Shown piece after piece: positions 42,157 through 51,834 of a stretch of 64,000 bases of DNA (within the stretch, counting starts at the first letter, position 1; the number at the start of each line of letters is the position of its first letter). The stretch covers positions 3,472,001 through 3,536,000 of the forward strand of contig NZ_CP121197.1 of the NCBI RefSeq assembly GCF_029625215.1, in the 5' to 3' direction. The notes beneath the pieces are model-generated. The model did not search any database and was not told the origin of the DNA. It saw only the letters and a program-made list of their open reading frames with translations. The translations under genes and the position numbers were made by a program. Origin of the DNA: Aurantibacillus circumpalustris (GTDB lineage: Bacteria > Bacteroidota > Bacteroidia > B-17B0 > Aurantibacillaceae).

Positions 42157-43293
42157 TTGGATTCCATTTCAGAAATAACAATTTTTACCGTTGGAGATGC
42201 AAACGCAATAAGTACCTGGTCGAATGTACCCTATTTTTTCACTAAGAGTATTGCAGACAAAAACATTCACGTTAATAAGGTTAATATTAAAGAAAACGCT
42301 CTATTAAATTTCATTTATAGATACACGGTCTACGCATTTTTAAAAATCTTCTACAAAAATACTACTCACACTTATTTTCGCTCTCGATTAAACTATTTTT
42401 TGACGAACATCAAAATTCGTCGTTCTATTAAGAGATATAACAGTTCGCAAGCATTTATTTTTCTAACATTCAGCTTTGGCATTCCTAAAACAAAATCGAA
42501 AAAAATTGTTCTGTTTGGCGACTGGAGCTATTTATATTTGATTCGTAATTTTCACAAAAGAGAACCCTTTTGGTTTGAAAAGAGAGCATTGAATTGTGAA
42601 GAAAAAAATATCAGGTCTGCAGATTTCGTTTTAAGTCTTTTTCCAGAATCTAAAAAATTTAATACTGAGACTTATAAAGCTCACCACTGCTATTATCTTG
42701 GAAACGTGATAAACAGTTCCTTTTCTATTGACAAAAAAGAACTAGTAAAATTAAAATCTCAAAGCAAAAAACTTTTATTTATTGGGAATAAAAAATATCT
42801 ACAAGGAGCTTTAGATTTAATACAAGCATTTAAAGAATTTAATCTTTCTAATAATTCAGAAATAGAGCTTCATATTATCGGCTTAAACACTTCCGACACA
42901 GGAATTACATTGAGAAATTTATTCCAACATGGTTATCTGGACAAAGGAAATAAAGATGAAAATACCCTCTATTACAAACTTATTTCAGAAGCTAGGTTTA
43001 TTGTAAATACAAACAAAAACTGGGGGGCTTTTTCAGCCATGACAGAAGCAATGTATTATTACACACCTGTAATCACTACACCGTATTCTGAATTTGTTGC
43101 AACCTATGGAAAAGTAGCTTCTTTTGGATTCTATGTAGAAAGTGAATCACAAAAAGAGCTCGGAGAAGCGATTGAAAAACTTTTAAAAAACACACAGGAA
43201 GAATATCATACTATGATGAATGCGGCACACGACAAAGTAAAAGATTTCACCTGGGAACGTTATACTGATAAATTACTTGAACTTATTTCTTAA
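42157..43293 (+). CDS. Glycosyltransferase, GT4/GT1-like
   Basis: A 378-residue protein with a C-terminal GT-B lobe: LLFIGNKKYLQGALDLIQAF, IHIIGL-like ELHIIGLNTSDTG, and WGAFSAMTEAMYYYTPVITT, a diverged E-x7-E region. The N-terminal half is less recognisable. It begins with TTG at 42157, immediately after the TAA of the previous gene, so the two are translationally coupled. Its last 11 nt overlap the convergent GT2 gene at 43283. Substrates unknown. Confidence 0.8.
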   Translation: MDSISEITIFTVGDANAISTWSNVPYFFTKSIADKNIHVNKVNIKENALLNFIYRYTVYAFLKIFYKNTTHTYFRSRLNYFLTNIKIRRSIKRYNSSQAFIFLTFSFGIPKTKSKKIVLFGDWSYLYLIRNFHKREPFWFEKRALNCEEKNIRSADFVLSLFPESKKFNTETYKAHHCYYLGNVINSSFSIDKKELVKLKSQSKKLLFIGNKKYLQGALDLIQAFKEFNLSNNSEIELHIIGLNTSDTGITLRNLFQHGYLDKGNKDENTLYYKLISEARFIVNTNKNWGAFSAMTEAMYYYTPVITTPYSEFVATYGKVASFGFYVESESQKELGEAIEKLLKNTQEEYHTMMNAAHDKVKDFTWERYTDKLLELIS

Positions 43294-44269
43294 CAAGCGC
43301 TATCATTCGCACAAGAAGATTTCCGTCTTTTGAGTTGTGAATTTCTTTAAACTGTGTTTGTGATGGGTTAAAAACAAGATGATTTTTATTTTCTTCTCTA
43401 TTTACCTTGTTCGCAACATAGCACTTCAGTTTAAAATACATTTTCAGCTTAAACTTCAGAAAAACATTTAAACAGCTTCTAAAAGTATTGTACTCCTTAC
43501 TGTAGAATAAAACCCAAGAAAATAAAAGCGGTTCAATATAATGTAAATCAAAATATTTATTTTCCACATTTGTGGAAGTTGTAGAGTCTGTGTGAATTCG
43601 AAAGGCACAGATTTTTTCAGGAATATATTTTAGTCCATACTTGCTAGCGATTCTTAATACAAATTCTAAATCGCAAATCTGTTTAAAAAGCGGATTAAAA
43701 GAACCTAACTCATCCACTACTCTCCCTCTGAAAAATGTAAGACTCGGTTCTCCGATAAAATTCATGCTAATATTTTCTGCAGCTATTCTTGAAATACTTT
43801 GCGGTGTAAAAAAAGTCGACGAATAAGCTCCAGTATTTTCAAGAGTACGCACACGATTGGTGTAGTAGTTGATGTAGTCACTTGATGGATTTTCGGGCAA
43901 AATAAAATTACGCGCGCTTACGATTAAATTAACAGAAGGTTCTATTTGTTCAACAAACTTTTGCAGGCAATTCTCTGCAATATAATCGTCTTGAAACACA
44001 AATTTAATCCACTCTCCCCTAGCCTGTTTAATGCAGGCATTCCAATTTTCGACTAGACCTAAATTTTTTTCGTTTTTAGAGAGTCGGATTTTTTTATTGG
44101 AGATTGCATATTCTTCGATTAGTTGCACACTTGTATCAGTAGAACCATCATCACAAATAATAATTTCATAGTTGTCATAAGTCTGGTTAATACAAGAATC
44201 GAGGCATTGTTTTAAATACTTTTCGCCATTATAAACCGGAATGCATATGCTAACTAATGGTTGGGTCAT
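43283..44269 (-). CDS. Glycosyltransferase, GT2 family
   Basis: A 328-residue GT-A enzyme: VSICIPVYNGEKYLKQCLDS, IICDDGSTDTSVQLIEEYA, the DDYI metal-binding element (KFVFQDDYIAENCL), then GEPSLTFFRGRVVDELGSF and the QICDLEFVLRIAS region. Likely inverting. It is the last gene of the eight-gene operon led by wzt; its ATG overlaps the stop of the RgpF-like gene by 4 nt. The 3' end runs 11 nt into the convergent gene. Sugar specificity unknown. Confidence 0.92.
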   Translation of the reverse strand: MTQPLVSICIPVYNGEKYLKQCLDSCINQTYDNYEIIICDDGSTDTSVQLIEEYAISNKKIRLSKNEKNLGLVENWNACIKQARGEWIKFVFQDDYIAENCLQKFVEQIEPSVNLIVSARNFILPENPSSDYINYYTNRVRTLENTGAYSSTFFTPQSISRIAAENISMNFIGEPSLTFFRGRVVDELGSFNPLFKQICDLEFVLRIASKYGLKYIPEKICAFRIHTDSTTSTNVENKYFDLHYIEPLLFSWVLFYSKEYNTFRSCLNVFLKFKLKMYFKLKCYVANKVNREENKNHLVFNPSQTQFKEIHNSKDGNLLVRMIALVKK

Positions 44270-45135
44270 GTGCCTTTTATTAATTTATATATTGGCTTAG
44301 CGACTCTATAAAACAAGCGTAACAAACTGTAGTTTATTCGATCTATTTTAGTCATCGCCTCTCCCACTCCAATTAAACGCTTTAAATCAATAATAAGATT
44401 TTTACCTTCTTTCGAAATCTTAGTTAAATAATCATTAGGGTTGATATTATAGATCATTCTGGCGAGCGTGCTTAATTCACTTCTTCTGTAAGAGCTAAAA
44501 ATAATTTTTTTCTTGATTAATGGGATTCCCTTTGAAAGGTGATAGTCAACACAATAGTAATAAGGACTGAACTCACCTTTATAACCATTGTTATCAATGA
44601 ACGCAGCAATTTTTAAACCCTGCTCTTGGAGAAATTTATTTAACCCCACTTCATAAGTATGAATGACATCTGAAATACTTTCTTTGATTTTATGCTTTTG
44701 AAAATACTCCCAAGTTAGAGCGATTGCTTTTTTGTTTAGCACTAAAAAATATGACTGGATATGTGGGTATATTGCTTCAGAAAGAGTAATACCTTGAACA
44801 TCTGCCTTGTTAGTTGCGGACCAAGTTATAAATTCATCAAGAGGCTTAAATAAAATACAAGAATCGTTTACAAGAACAATTTGATCATAGTTGTGAATAG
44901 ACACCCTTCGAAATGCCTGATACCATTGTCCAAAATCAAAGCCTTTGTTTTCCACTAATAAAAGGGCTAAGTTTTCAGATTCTAAAAACTGTAAACTTCC
45001 GGGTGAAAGTTTTTCTTGTGAAGTTAAAAATACGACTTCAGTATAGTGTTTCTTAAGCTCTTTTAGGTAAACGGTAATGTAATAAGGAATCTCCTGTTTA
45101 GTAAAATACGAAGCAAATAAACAAAGAGACTTCAT
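44266..45135 (-). CDS. RgpF-like rhamnan synthesis family protein
   Basis: A 289-residue protein matching the RgpF family (PF05045), which takes part in building rhamnan or other O-polysaccharides: MKSLCLFASYFTKQEIPYYI, LLLVENKGFDFGQWYQAFRR, YDQIVLVNDSCILFKPLDEF, and QSYFLVLNKKAIALTWEYFQ. The DFGQW and NDS elements are typical. It is short for the family because it lacks an extra C-terminal module. It overlaps the downstream GT2 gene by 4 nt and lies 5 nt after another GT2 gene. Linked to rhamnose by homology only; no rhamnose synthesis gene is in the window. Confidence 0.85.
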   Translation of the reverse strand: MKSLCLFASYFTKQEIPYYITVYLKELKKHYTEVVFLTSQEKLSPGSLQFLESENLALLLVENKGFDFGQWYQAFRRVSIHNYDQIVLVNDSCILFKPLDEFITWSATNKADVQGITLSEAIYPHIQSYFLVLNKKAIALTWEYFQKHKIKESISDVIHTYEVGLNKFLQEQGLKIAAFIDNNGYKGEFSPYYYCVDYHLSKGIPLIKKKIIFSSYRRSELSTLARMIYNINPNDYLTKISKEGKNLIIDLKRLIGVGEAMTKIDRINYSLLRLFYRVAKPIYKLIKGT

Positions 45136-45140
45136 AGCTT

Positions 45141-45983
45141 TTACCGTTTAAAAATGTTTCTTAAAAAAAGAATCGGTTTTAATAAAACTCTTGCACAACG
45201 GTATGTAGTCGACTCTTCCATACTTTTTAATTTTTTAGCAACTGAGTGATAGTTAAAAATGAGTTCAGATAAATCAAACATTTTATCATAAACATCCTTG
45301 TGATTTATATATATTCTACGACGGAGGACAAGCTGTTTTTCTTGATCTAACACGCTGTTTCTAGAAGCTGGCTTAATTCGGTAATAAAATAAAATTTCAG
45401 GAATTTTATAGACACTTTCTCCGGTTTTAAGCATCCTGATCCAAAAATCCCAATCCTCAAAACCTTCTTTCATTTCAATATTATAACCGCCAACAGTATT
45501 AAAATCAGATTTACGAAAAAGCGCAGAACAAAATATGGAGTTCTCCATAAGTAAACCCTTTAATGTAAATGTTGGCAAAATCCATTTACCAGTGGACGCT
45601 CCAAATAGCTCAGCATCGCAGTATACAACCCTAATATCCTTTTTTGTTCTGAGTATTTTTTCCGCCTTTTCAAGATAAGTTGATGCAATTTTATCGTCAG
45701 CATCTAAGGGAAGAATAAACTTACCTTTACTTAATTCAATTGCTTTATTTCTTGCAAAAGAAACTCCTTTTTGTTCCGTGTGCACATAAATAAAACGAGG
45801 ATCCTTGGCAACGTACGATTTTGCTACTTGAGCAGTATTATCGGTAGAGCCATTATCTACAATCACACATTCCCAATTGGAATAAGTTTGTGCGAGAACG
45901 CTATCCAAACACTCACCAAGGTAATTGCCGTAGTTGTAGGCCGGAATTATGATAGAAATTATACTCTTTTGCTCGTCAATCAT
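45141..45983 (-). CDS. Glycosyltransferase, GT2 family
   Basis: A 280-residue GT-A enzyme with ISIIIPAYNYGNYLGECLDS, CVIVDNGSTDNTAQVAKSYV, the metal motif FILPLDADDKIASTY and, further on, FEDWDFWIRMLKTGESVYKI, a common GT2 acceptor-side motif (ED/W). It follows the fucosyltransferase gene by 45 nt and precedes the RgpF-like gene. Probably adds one residue to the repeat unit. Confidence 0.92.
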   Translation of the reverse strand: MIDEQKSIISIIIPAYNYGNYLGECLDSVLAQTYSNWECVIVDNGSTDNTAQVAKSYVAKDPRFIYVHTEQKGVSFARNKAIELSKGKFILPLDADDKIASTYLEKAEKILRTKKDIRVVYCDAELFGASTGKWILPTFTLKGLLMENSIFCSALFRKSDFNTVGGYNIEMKEGFEDWDFWIRMLKTGESVYKIPEILFYYRIKPASRNSVLDQEKQLVLRRRIYINHKDVYDKMFDLSELIFNYHSVAKKLKSMEESTTYRCARVLLKPILFLRNIFKR

Positions 45984-46028
45984 TAAACTTAAATTTCTTT
46001 ACTATCTAAAAATACCAATAATCTCGTA

Positions 46029-46910
46029 TTAAAGCTTTATCCATGTATCCGGAATTAAGTCAGAGGTATTAACATCCTCACTTAAAAACCATTTTTCTGG
46101 CGCTATTACCTTCTGGTCTTCATTCTTATTTAACCAAGCTCCCCACCAACTAAAACTGCTATTGGCAATAATGTTATGTTTACATAAACTCATTAAATAG
46201 AGGTCAAAACAATTTTTTTCACCCGTATTAAAATCTATGTATTCTACTTTGTTTTTAATCTTAAAATTGGATTTAACCCAATCCATATCATCCGAAAAAA
46301 CATAAAACGTTAAGTCTTTAAATTCTTTTGTTAGTAGATCAATTGCTTTAGAATAATACTCCATAGAAAGGACTCCGTGAAAAGAACTGGCATTTTTATT
46401 CGTAACGTAGTCTCCTCGTCTTATATGTAAACTTACAGAATTAGAATTACGTATTTTATCTCGCATTTCTTTACACTGTGCAGTCATTTCATCCCTGATC
46501 ACAATCTCCTTGAGCAATACCTCACGAATGTTTTTGAAATATTTTTCAGATTGCCAAAACCCGTTTAAATAAACGTTTTTAGGGTAAGAAAAAAAATCTT
46601 GATTGAAATTAAACTGGGCTTCGTTTACTAAACGATATTTATTAGAAAGGAATGGAAAACACTTTTTAACAAGCTTTGAAAACAGGTCCTTTTTTTGATA
46701 GGCCTTTAAATCCGACTCGTCTGCAATTTCATAATCTAAATCAAAAGCTTCTAATTCTAAACTACGTTTTGTATGTAAATTATTTGGATCAGCATTTAAA
46801 AAAGACAAGTCCAGTTTTAAAGTTGTGTTGTGTTTCAATGCCAGAGACTTTCCAGCTGAATACTGAAAAAGTTGATTTCCCAAACCTCCCATTAATTTTA
46901 CAATGATCAC
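46029..46910 (-). CDS. Alpha-1,2-fucosyltransferase (GT11)
   Basis: A 293-residue GT11 enzyme. The N-terminal KLMGGLGNQLFQYSAGKSLA and the nucleotide-binding HIRRGDY (162-168) are diagnostic, with YVFSDDMDWV and NSSFSWWGAWLN near the C-terminus as in other members. It transfers L-fucose from GDP-fucose, or possibly a related 6-deoxyhexose. GTG start at 46910, 2 nt after the stop of the GT2-GT4 fusion gene. GDP-fucose synthesis genes are not in the window. Confidence 0.94.
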   Translation of the reverse strand: MIIVKLMGGLGNQLFQYSAGKSLALKHNTTLKLDLSFLNADPNNLHTKRSLELEAFDLDYEIADESDLKAYQKKDLFSKLVKKCFPFLSNKYRLVNEAQFNFNQDFFSYPKNVYLNGFWQSEKYFKNIREVLLKEIVIRDEMTAQCKEMRDKIRNSNSVSLHIRRGDYVTNKNASSFHGVLSMEYYSKAIDLLTKEFKDLTFYVFSDDMDWVKSNFKIKNKVEYIDFNTGEKNCFDLYLMSLCKHNIIANSSFSWWGAWLNKNEDQKVIAPEKWFLSEDVNTSDLIPDTWIKL

Positions 46911-46912
46911 CG

Positions 46913-48913
46913 TTATTGTTTTAAAGGGTTATTTAATAATTCAAACCAAGATTTAAAAAAAATATCTTTATTAAAATGTGTCAAGGCATAATTGTACGCA
47001 CTCTCTGACAACTTTGACAATTCACTTCTATTTGCATCGAGATCATAAATCTTTTCTTCAAATTCTTTAATGATAGCTCCTTCTTCTAATGAATCAACAA
47101 GAAATCCATTTACATTATTTTTAACATGTTCAGAAATACCGCCCACATTCGTGCACACAGGCACTCCACCCTGCATCATAGCTTCCATAATGACCATCGG
47201 AAATCCTTCGCGAGTAGAGGCAATAATTAGAATATGGGTTTCTTTGTAAATAGTTTGTAATTGTTTCTCATCAGATACTTCGTTATGAAAGATACAATAC
47301 TTGTGCAGATCAGGACTTATGGCGTCTTTAACATTCCCAACAAAATGAAATTTAATGTTCTTATGAGAGCTTGTTACTTTCTTAGCTAATTTAGCAATGA
47401 GATTTACCCGTTTCTCTTCCCCGCCCCGTCCCACATAAGTTACGTTTAAAACACTTTCGCTTTTTACCGGCAAAGGTTTCTGCGATTCAACATAATTAGA
47501 AATGAATTTTATTTTAGAAACGTTACTTGATACAATGTTATTCTTTTTATATAACTTAATAAAATCTGCTTTAGTTTTTTGATTAATCACCACTCTCGCA
47601 TTAATTCTATTCACACAAGCGAGACTCCACTTCTCAGGACCACTTTCGTAATCGTGCACAAAAGCATGTAACAAATCCACTACTTTAATTTTTGGAGAAA
47701 GGTGTGGAACAACTTGGTAAAAAAACATGGAATTACAGCCAACAGCAGTAGCATTTTCAGAACTAGAAACTAACCCTTTTATTTTCTTCAGTAGCCACCG
47801 TTCCGAAAAACCAAGCTTTGTAAGTTCATCAATTTCAACAAGCGTTGTGTGTTTCGAAAACAGATTAAAAAAGTCGGAGTTTTCTGATTTTGAGGTAATA
47901 AATGTAATGGAATTAGGCTGATTGGCGGCCTCCAGAATGGAAGCGTGTACTCTTTCTGCCCCGCCCATATGATAAAAAGGAAAAAAATACAGATGATCGA
48001 CCGGTTTTTTAAACTGTTTTAATTGTTTAGACACCGTGAAAAATTGTTTTAGATACCGTAGTTTTTCAAGACTCTTTAACCGTGCTCCGAAACCATAAAT
48101 TCTGGGCATTAGCCATTTTAGGATATATCTTAAACTCTCTTTCAAAAAAGAAGAAAGCACCTGCTTATCTGTATAAAGGAATTTGTTGTGAAAAATTTTA
48201 TAGCTTAAATACCTAAATTTAAAAGTCACTACTTTTTTCTCTACTCCTAATTTGTTAGCCGAAACAGTAGTGCTCGAAGGGTGTTGGCGGTACTTAAGGA
48301 GTGTCTCAGGTAATTTATGAATCTTCTTATGCAGTGATAAAATATGGAGCCACAATCCCCAGTCCTCGTTATAAGTAAATTTTTTGTTGTACATGATTTC
48401 ACGAACAACATCTGTCCGCATTATAATAGTTGGTTGCCCAATACAATTAATGCGTGGTAATGTTCTTAGGATCTCTTCTTCTGTAACGCAGGTATTGTCC
48501 TCTGCCCACAAACCAATTTCATCACCTTTAGTATCGATTAAAACAAGCTTGGTCGCTAAAACAGCAACATCAGGATGTTCGTTTAAATACATCATTTGCT
48601 TTTCGAAACGCGACTGTAAACAAATATCGTCAGCATCCATGTTAGCAATATACTTTCCACGTGCGGTAAGCAGTCCGATATTCCTCGACTTAATAATGCC
48701 AAGATTTTTTTCGTTATGGATGACCTGAATTCGTGGATCTTTAAAAATTTTTATAACTTCAAGAGAATTGTCTGTTGAACCATCGTTAATGATAATAAAC
48801 TCAAAGTCCGCAAAGGTTTGACTCAAAACGCTCTCAATCGCTTCCCGCAGAAAACTGGAAGCGTTGTAAACAGGCATTAGAACTGAAAGCTGAATATTTG
48901 AGTTTTCATTCAA
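46913..48913 (-). CDS. Two-domain glycosyltransferase: GT2 fused to GT4
   Basis: A 666-residue protein carrying two catalytic modules. The N-terminal GT2 (about 8-230) has LSVLMPVYNASSFLREAIES, FIIINDGSTDNSLEVIKIF and YIANMDADDICLQ. After a linker, a GT4 module (about 300-655) has YFFPFYHMGGAERVHASILE, NVTYVGRGGEEKRVNLIAKL and STREGFPMVIMEAMMQGGVP, with the E-x7-E pair. One polypeptide could therefore add two successive sugars, one inverting and one retaining. It sits between the FkbM and fucosyltransferase genes in the wzt-led operon. Confidence 0.92.
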   Translation of the reverse strand: MNENSNIQLSVLMPVYNASSFLREAIESVLSQTFADFEFIIINDGSTDNSLEVIKIFKDPRIQVIHNEKNLGIIKSRNIGLLTARGKYIANMDADDICLQSRFEKQMMYLNEHPDVAVLATKLVLIDTKGDEIGLWAEDNTCVTEEEILRTLPRINCIGQPTIIMRTDVVREIMYNKKFTYNEDWGLWLHILSLHKKIHKLPETLLKYRQHPSSTTVSANKLGVEKKVVTFKFRYLSYKIFHNKFLYTDKQVLSSFLKESLRYILKWLMPRIYGFGARLKSLEKLRYLKQFFTVSKQLKQFKKPVDHLYFFPFYHMGGAERVHASILEAANQPNSITFITSKSENSDFFNLFSKHTTLVEIDELTKLGFSERWLLKKIKGLVSSSENATAVGCNSMFFYQVVPHLSPKIKVVDLLHAFVHDYESGPEKWSLACVNRINARVVINQKTKADFIKLYKKNNIVSSNVSKIKFISNYVESQKPLPVKSESVLNVTYVGRGGEEKRVNLIAKLAKKVTSSHKNIKFHFVGNVKDAISPDLHKYCIFHNEVSDEKQLQTIYKETHILIIASTREGFPMVIMEAMMQGGVPVCTNVGGISEHVKNNVNGFLVDSLEEGAIIKEFEEKIYDLDANRSELSKLSESAYNYALTHFNKDIFFKSWFELLNNPLKQ

Positions 48914-48933
48914 TAGGTGAACGCATAAATAAA

Positions 48934-49722
48934 TTATTTTTTAAAGAAAGATCTAATCTTAGCTTTTAGAGTCTGAGTCTTAAACGTCTTTTTAAAAGCC
49001 TTTATGCTAGTGGGTTCAAAATATGAAGTGTTGACATAAAGTTGGTCGCCGGCCACTGCATTCACAGTATCTAACACATTCACAAAATTATTTTTTTTCA
49101 TAAATTCTTCCATGTCGTTTTTTAGTGGCTGATTTCTATAAAGTTCGACTGCCTCTACTTCCATCCAAATAAGTTTAATTTTATTTAAAAAATCACCTGC
49201 TCCTTCCAAAACCATTAGTTCTGCGCCTTGCACATCAATGTGCGCAAAATCGATTTCAGAAATTGACTTTGAAGAAACGTAATCTTGTAGTCGCAAGGTT
49301 TGTACTTCAATACGTTTATCAAATTTTAGCCATGAAGTGTGTTTCTTCATCTCCTCAGATGGAGGTAATAAAGAACTTGACTTATTTCCAAAATCCCATT
49401 CTTCATTTCCAGCATCCTGCGGACGCCCTTCAGACAAAAAAAACTCAGCCACACCATTAGCATTACTTAAAGCAATATTTTCAAGAACAATGTTTTTTCG
49501 CTCATATTTTTTTATAGATTCTTTACCAATTGCAATGTTATCTGTGCGTGGTTCAAAGGCATAAATAGTAGCGTTTGGAAATAAGAGGGAGTAACGAATA
49601 GAGTCTTCCGCTTCACATGCACCAATATCGAATACCGATTTCACTTGATCTTTTTTTAAAAGAAAAAGTAATTCGTTTTCAATCTCGATTGGGCTGTTTA
49701 TATACTGATCTCTGTTAAACAT
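48934..49722 (-). CDS. FkbM-family methyltransferase
   Basis: A 262-residue SAM-dependent methyltransferase: SAM-binding VKSVFDIGACEAEDSIRYSL, YAFEPRTDN and the FkbM motif IDFAHIDVQGAELMVLEGAG. FkbM-type enzymes O-methylate sugars or polyketides; in a glycan locus a sugar hydroxyl is the likely target. It lies 1 nt after the other methyltransferase gene and 20 nt before the two-domain transferase. Capping of the chain by methylation, as in some ABC-exported O-antigens, is possible but not shown. Confidence 0.92.
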   Translation of the reverse strand: MFNRDQYINSPIEIENELLFLLKKDQVKSVFDIGACEAEDSIRYSLLFPNATIYAFEPRTDNIAIGKESIKKYERKNIVLENIALSNANGVAEFFLSEGRPQDAGNEEWDFGNKSSSLLPPSEEMKKHTSWLKFDKRIEVQTLRLQDYVSSKSISEIDFAHIDVQGAELMVLEGAGDFLNKIKLIWMEVEAVELYRNQPLKNDMEEFMKKNNFVNVLDTVNAVAGDQLYVNTSYFEPTSIKAFKKTFKTQTLKAKIRSFFKK

Positions 49723-49723
49723 A

Positions 49724-50407
49724 TTATCTTTTGATTCTATTTTTTATGGCTCGCAAAAGTAACTTCGAAGATCCTTTTATCGAAGGTTCGTTGCTTTGAT
49801 GCGAAGAATGCGTGTCAAAATCCATAGAAATAAAGTTATTTAAATCGTTTTTTCTTTTTACGTTAAAAGGTTTATTCCATTCAAATCCTTCAAAAAAACA
49901 ATGTGGAATTTTTGATAAAAAATCACCATACCCACTCTCTAATGTTTTTAAGAAAAAGGCTTGTAAAGGTCTAAGAGAGTCCAAGGTCGTTTCATTTTTC
50001 TTCATCAAAAAAAGTTCAGTTCCATTAAACTTCAAAAAGTTAAGGTGTACGTCAAAATTATAGAGGTAATCATAAGTAACCAAAGGGTATTCAAAATAGC
50101 CACGCTTAGCCACCCTAAATATTTCTGATAAAAAAAACTCAACATCAACCACATGTTCTAGTACGTGAGAACATATCACGTAATCAAAAGACTTATCTTC
50201 AAAAGGAAACTTTGTTCCATCGTAAAAAACAACTTTTTTCTCGCTCTTTAAAGGGTCTGAGTGACCAAATTGTTTGATCCGATCTGCCTCATTTTTATAG
50301 TCTAGTTCCAAAAGCACATCCGACCTGTGAAAAGGATCACTTCCTGGACCAATTTCCAAAACAAGATCTCTAGGAGCGATGCTTTTTATTTTGTCTGGAA
50401 AAAACAT
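49724..50407 (-). CDS. Class I SAM-dependent methyltransferase
   Basis: A 227-residue enzyme with DLVLEIGPGSDPFHRSDVLL (SAM motif I), GTKFPFEDKSFDYVICSHVL and EHVVDVEFFLSEIFRVAKRG (motif II/III region). The family is broad (methyltransf_11-like), so the substrate cannot be named. Its start overlaps the wzt stop by 1 nt and its stop is 1 nt before the FkbM gene, a tight operon. A terminal methyl group on the exported chain may be what Wzt's C-terminal domain recognises; this is inference from the gene order. Confidence 0.88.
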   Translation of the reverse strand: MFFPDKIKSIAPRDLVLEIGPGSDPFHRSDVLLELDYKNEADRIKQFGHSDPLKSEKKVVFYDGTKFPFEDKSFDYVICSHVLEHVVDVEFFLSEIFRVAKRGYFEYPLVTYDYLYNFDVHLNFLKFNGTELFLMKKNETTLDSLRPLQAFFLKTLESGYGDFLSKIPHCFFEGFEWNKPFNVKRKNDLNNFISMDFDTHSSHQSNEPSIKGSSKLLLRAIKNRIKR

Positions 50408-51648
50408 TAACTGATTTTATAGGTTAACTGGTTCATTAATACGCCACTGTTTGTGTTTACTAATCTATCGGCATTTGGAATATTAATAATATCAGAAATA
50501 TTAAAAAAGACGGTACTTGTGTTGTAATCCAAAACCTCGTTGCCTCTTGAAATTCCGATCGCGATTTTATAATAACCAGGCGCTAGAAAAATATCGTCGA
50601 AAGTGAAAATAATCTCATTCATTCCCTCTTTAAAATTCTCGGGTTTCGACCAGGTTGTAAGAATAGGAAGTTCTGTGGCTGATAAAATACCAAGTCCCAC
50701 GACGGTTCCATCGAGTTTAATACTAGATTCAAATTGAATATGAAAATTAATTGCATCACCAACGGGATAGTCAGAAGTATGTTCTGAATTTTTATTTTTT
50801 AATTCAACCTTTGTAAAATAAGCTTTGGAAGTTTTATAGTTTTCTTGGTCTTCAAAGGTAAACACAGAATTAGAAACCGTATTCCCAAAATCTAAATACT
50901 GTTTAATAACGGTAGAAATATCGGAGTAATTGATTGCTTTACCTTCTTGTAAAAAAAGTCCTTTGTTGCAAAGATTTTGCACAGCACCCATGTTGTGACT
51001 CACGAACAAAATCGTTCTACCTTCTTTGGTGCTTACGTCTTCCATTTTCCCAAGGCACTTTCTTTGAAACTGCGCATCACCAACCGCCAATACTTCGTCA
51101 ACTATTAAAATATCTGGTTCCAAATTTGCGGCCACCGCAAAGGCAAGGCGAACGTACATTCCGCTACTGTATCTTTTAACTGGCGTATCAATAAACTTTT
51201 CTACTTCCGAAAAATCGACAATCTCATCAAACTTTTTATCAATCTCCTGTTTGGTCATTCCTAAAATAGACCCATTCAAATAAATATTTTCCCTTCCAGA
51301 AAGATCGCCGTGAAAACCTGTCCCAACTTCTAGTAACGAAGCCATTCTGCCTGAATATTCAATTTTACCAGCAGTAGGAGGCGTTATCCTCGACAGAATT
51401 TTAAGTAAAGTTGATTTACCGGCGCCATTTCTGCCAATGATCCCTACCCGATCACCTTTTTCTATTTCAAAAGAAATATCCTGCAGCGCCCAAAAATCTT
51501 CTTTATTTCCTTTTTTAGAAACATTGCGAACATTTTTAAACGTATTAAAAAGAGCGCTATATAACGTATCGCTTTTAGGTGAATTGTTTTTATTTAATAA
51601 GTATTTTTTACTTAAACCTTCTACTTTTATGATGGTGTCCCCACTCAT
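50407..51648 (-). CDS. wzt: Polysaccharide ABC exporter ATPase (Wzt) with C-terminal domain
   Basis: A 413-residue ATPase. Walker A GRNGAGKST at 72-80, signature around KRYSSGMYVRLAFA, Walker B PDILIVDEVLAVGD and the H-loop LFVSHN are all present. After about residue 245 comes a Wzt_C-type beta-sandwich domain (FHIQFESSIKLDGTVVGLGI, FTFDDIFLAPGYYKIAIGIS), which in known exporters binds the modified end of the finished chain and selects it for export. It is the first gene of an eight-gene operon. The matching permease gene is 1 kb away in the next operon. Confidence 0.95.
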   Translation of the reverse strand: MSGDTIIKVEGLSKKYLLNKNNSPKSDTLYSALFNTFKNVRNVSKKGNKEDFWALQDISFEIEKGDRVGIIGRNGAGKSTLLKILSRITPPTAGKIEYSGRMASLLEVGTGFHGDLSGRENIYLNGSILGMTKQEIDKKFDEIVDFSEVEKFIDTPVKRYSSGMYVRLAFAVAANLEPDILIVDEVLAVGDAQFQRKCLGKMEDVSTKEGRTILFVSHNMGAVQNLCNKGLFLQEGKAINYSDISTVIKQYLDFGNTVSNSVFTFEDQENYKTSKAYFTKVELKNKNSEHTSDYPVGDAINFHIQFESSIKLDGTVVGLGILSATELPILTTWSKPENFKEGMNEIIFTFDDIFLAPGYYKIAIGISRGNEVLDYNTSTVFFNISDIINIPNADRLVNTNSGVLMNQLTYKIS

Positions 51649-51804
51649 TTACCTTTCCTATGTTTTAGCTTATTTAAGCGCTATTGATTCTAAATCCTTG
51701 GCACTTAATAATCTTTAAAAATAACATAAAAAAATCGTTTTAAACCACTTAAAATACACGTCTGCTCTGATATTTTGAACCACTATTTATTAATAACCAA
51801 TGGG

Positions 51805-51812
51805 TATATTTG
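51805..51812 (+). promoter_or_regulatory. Bacteroidota -7 box (TATATTTG)
   Basis: An exact TAnnTTTG match, 22 nt upstream of the ATG of the GT14-like gene at 51835. Confidence 0.5.
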
Positions 51813-51834
51813 CAGCACAGTCAAAATTCGTAAA

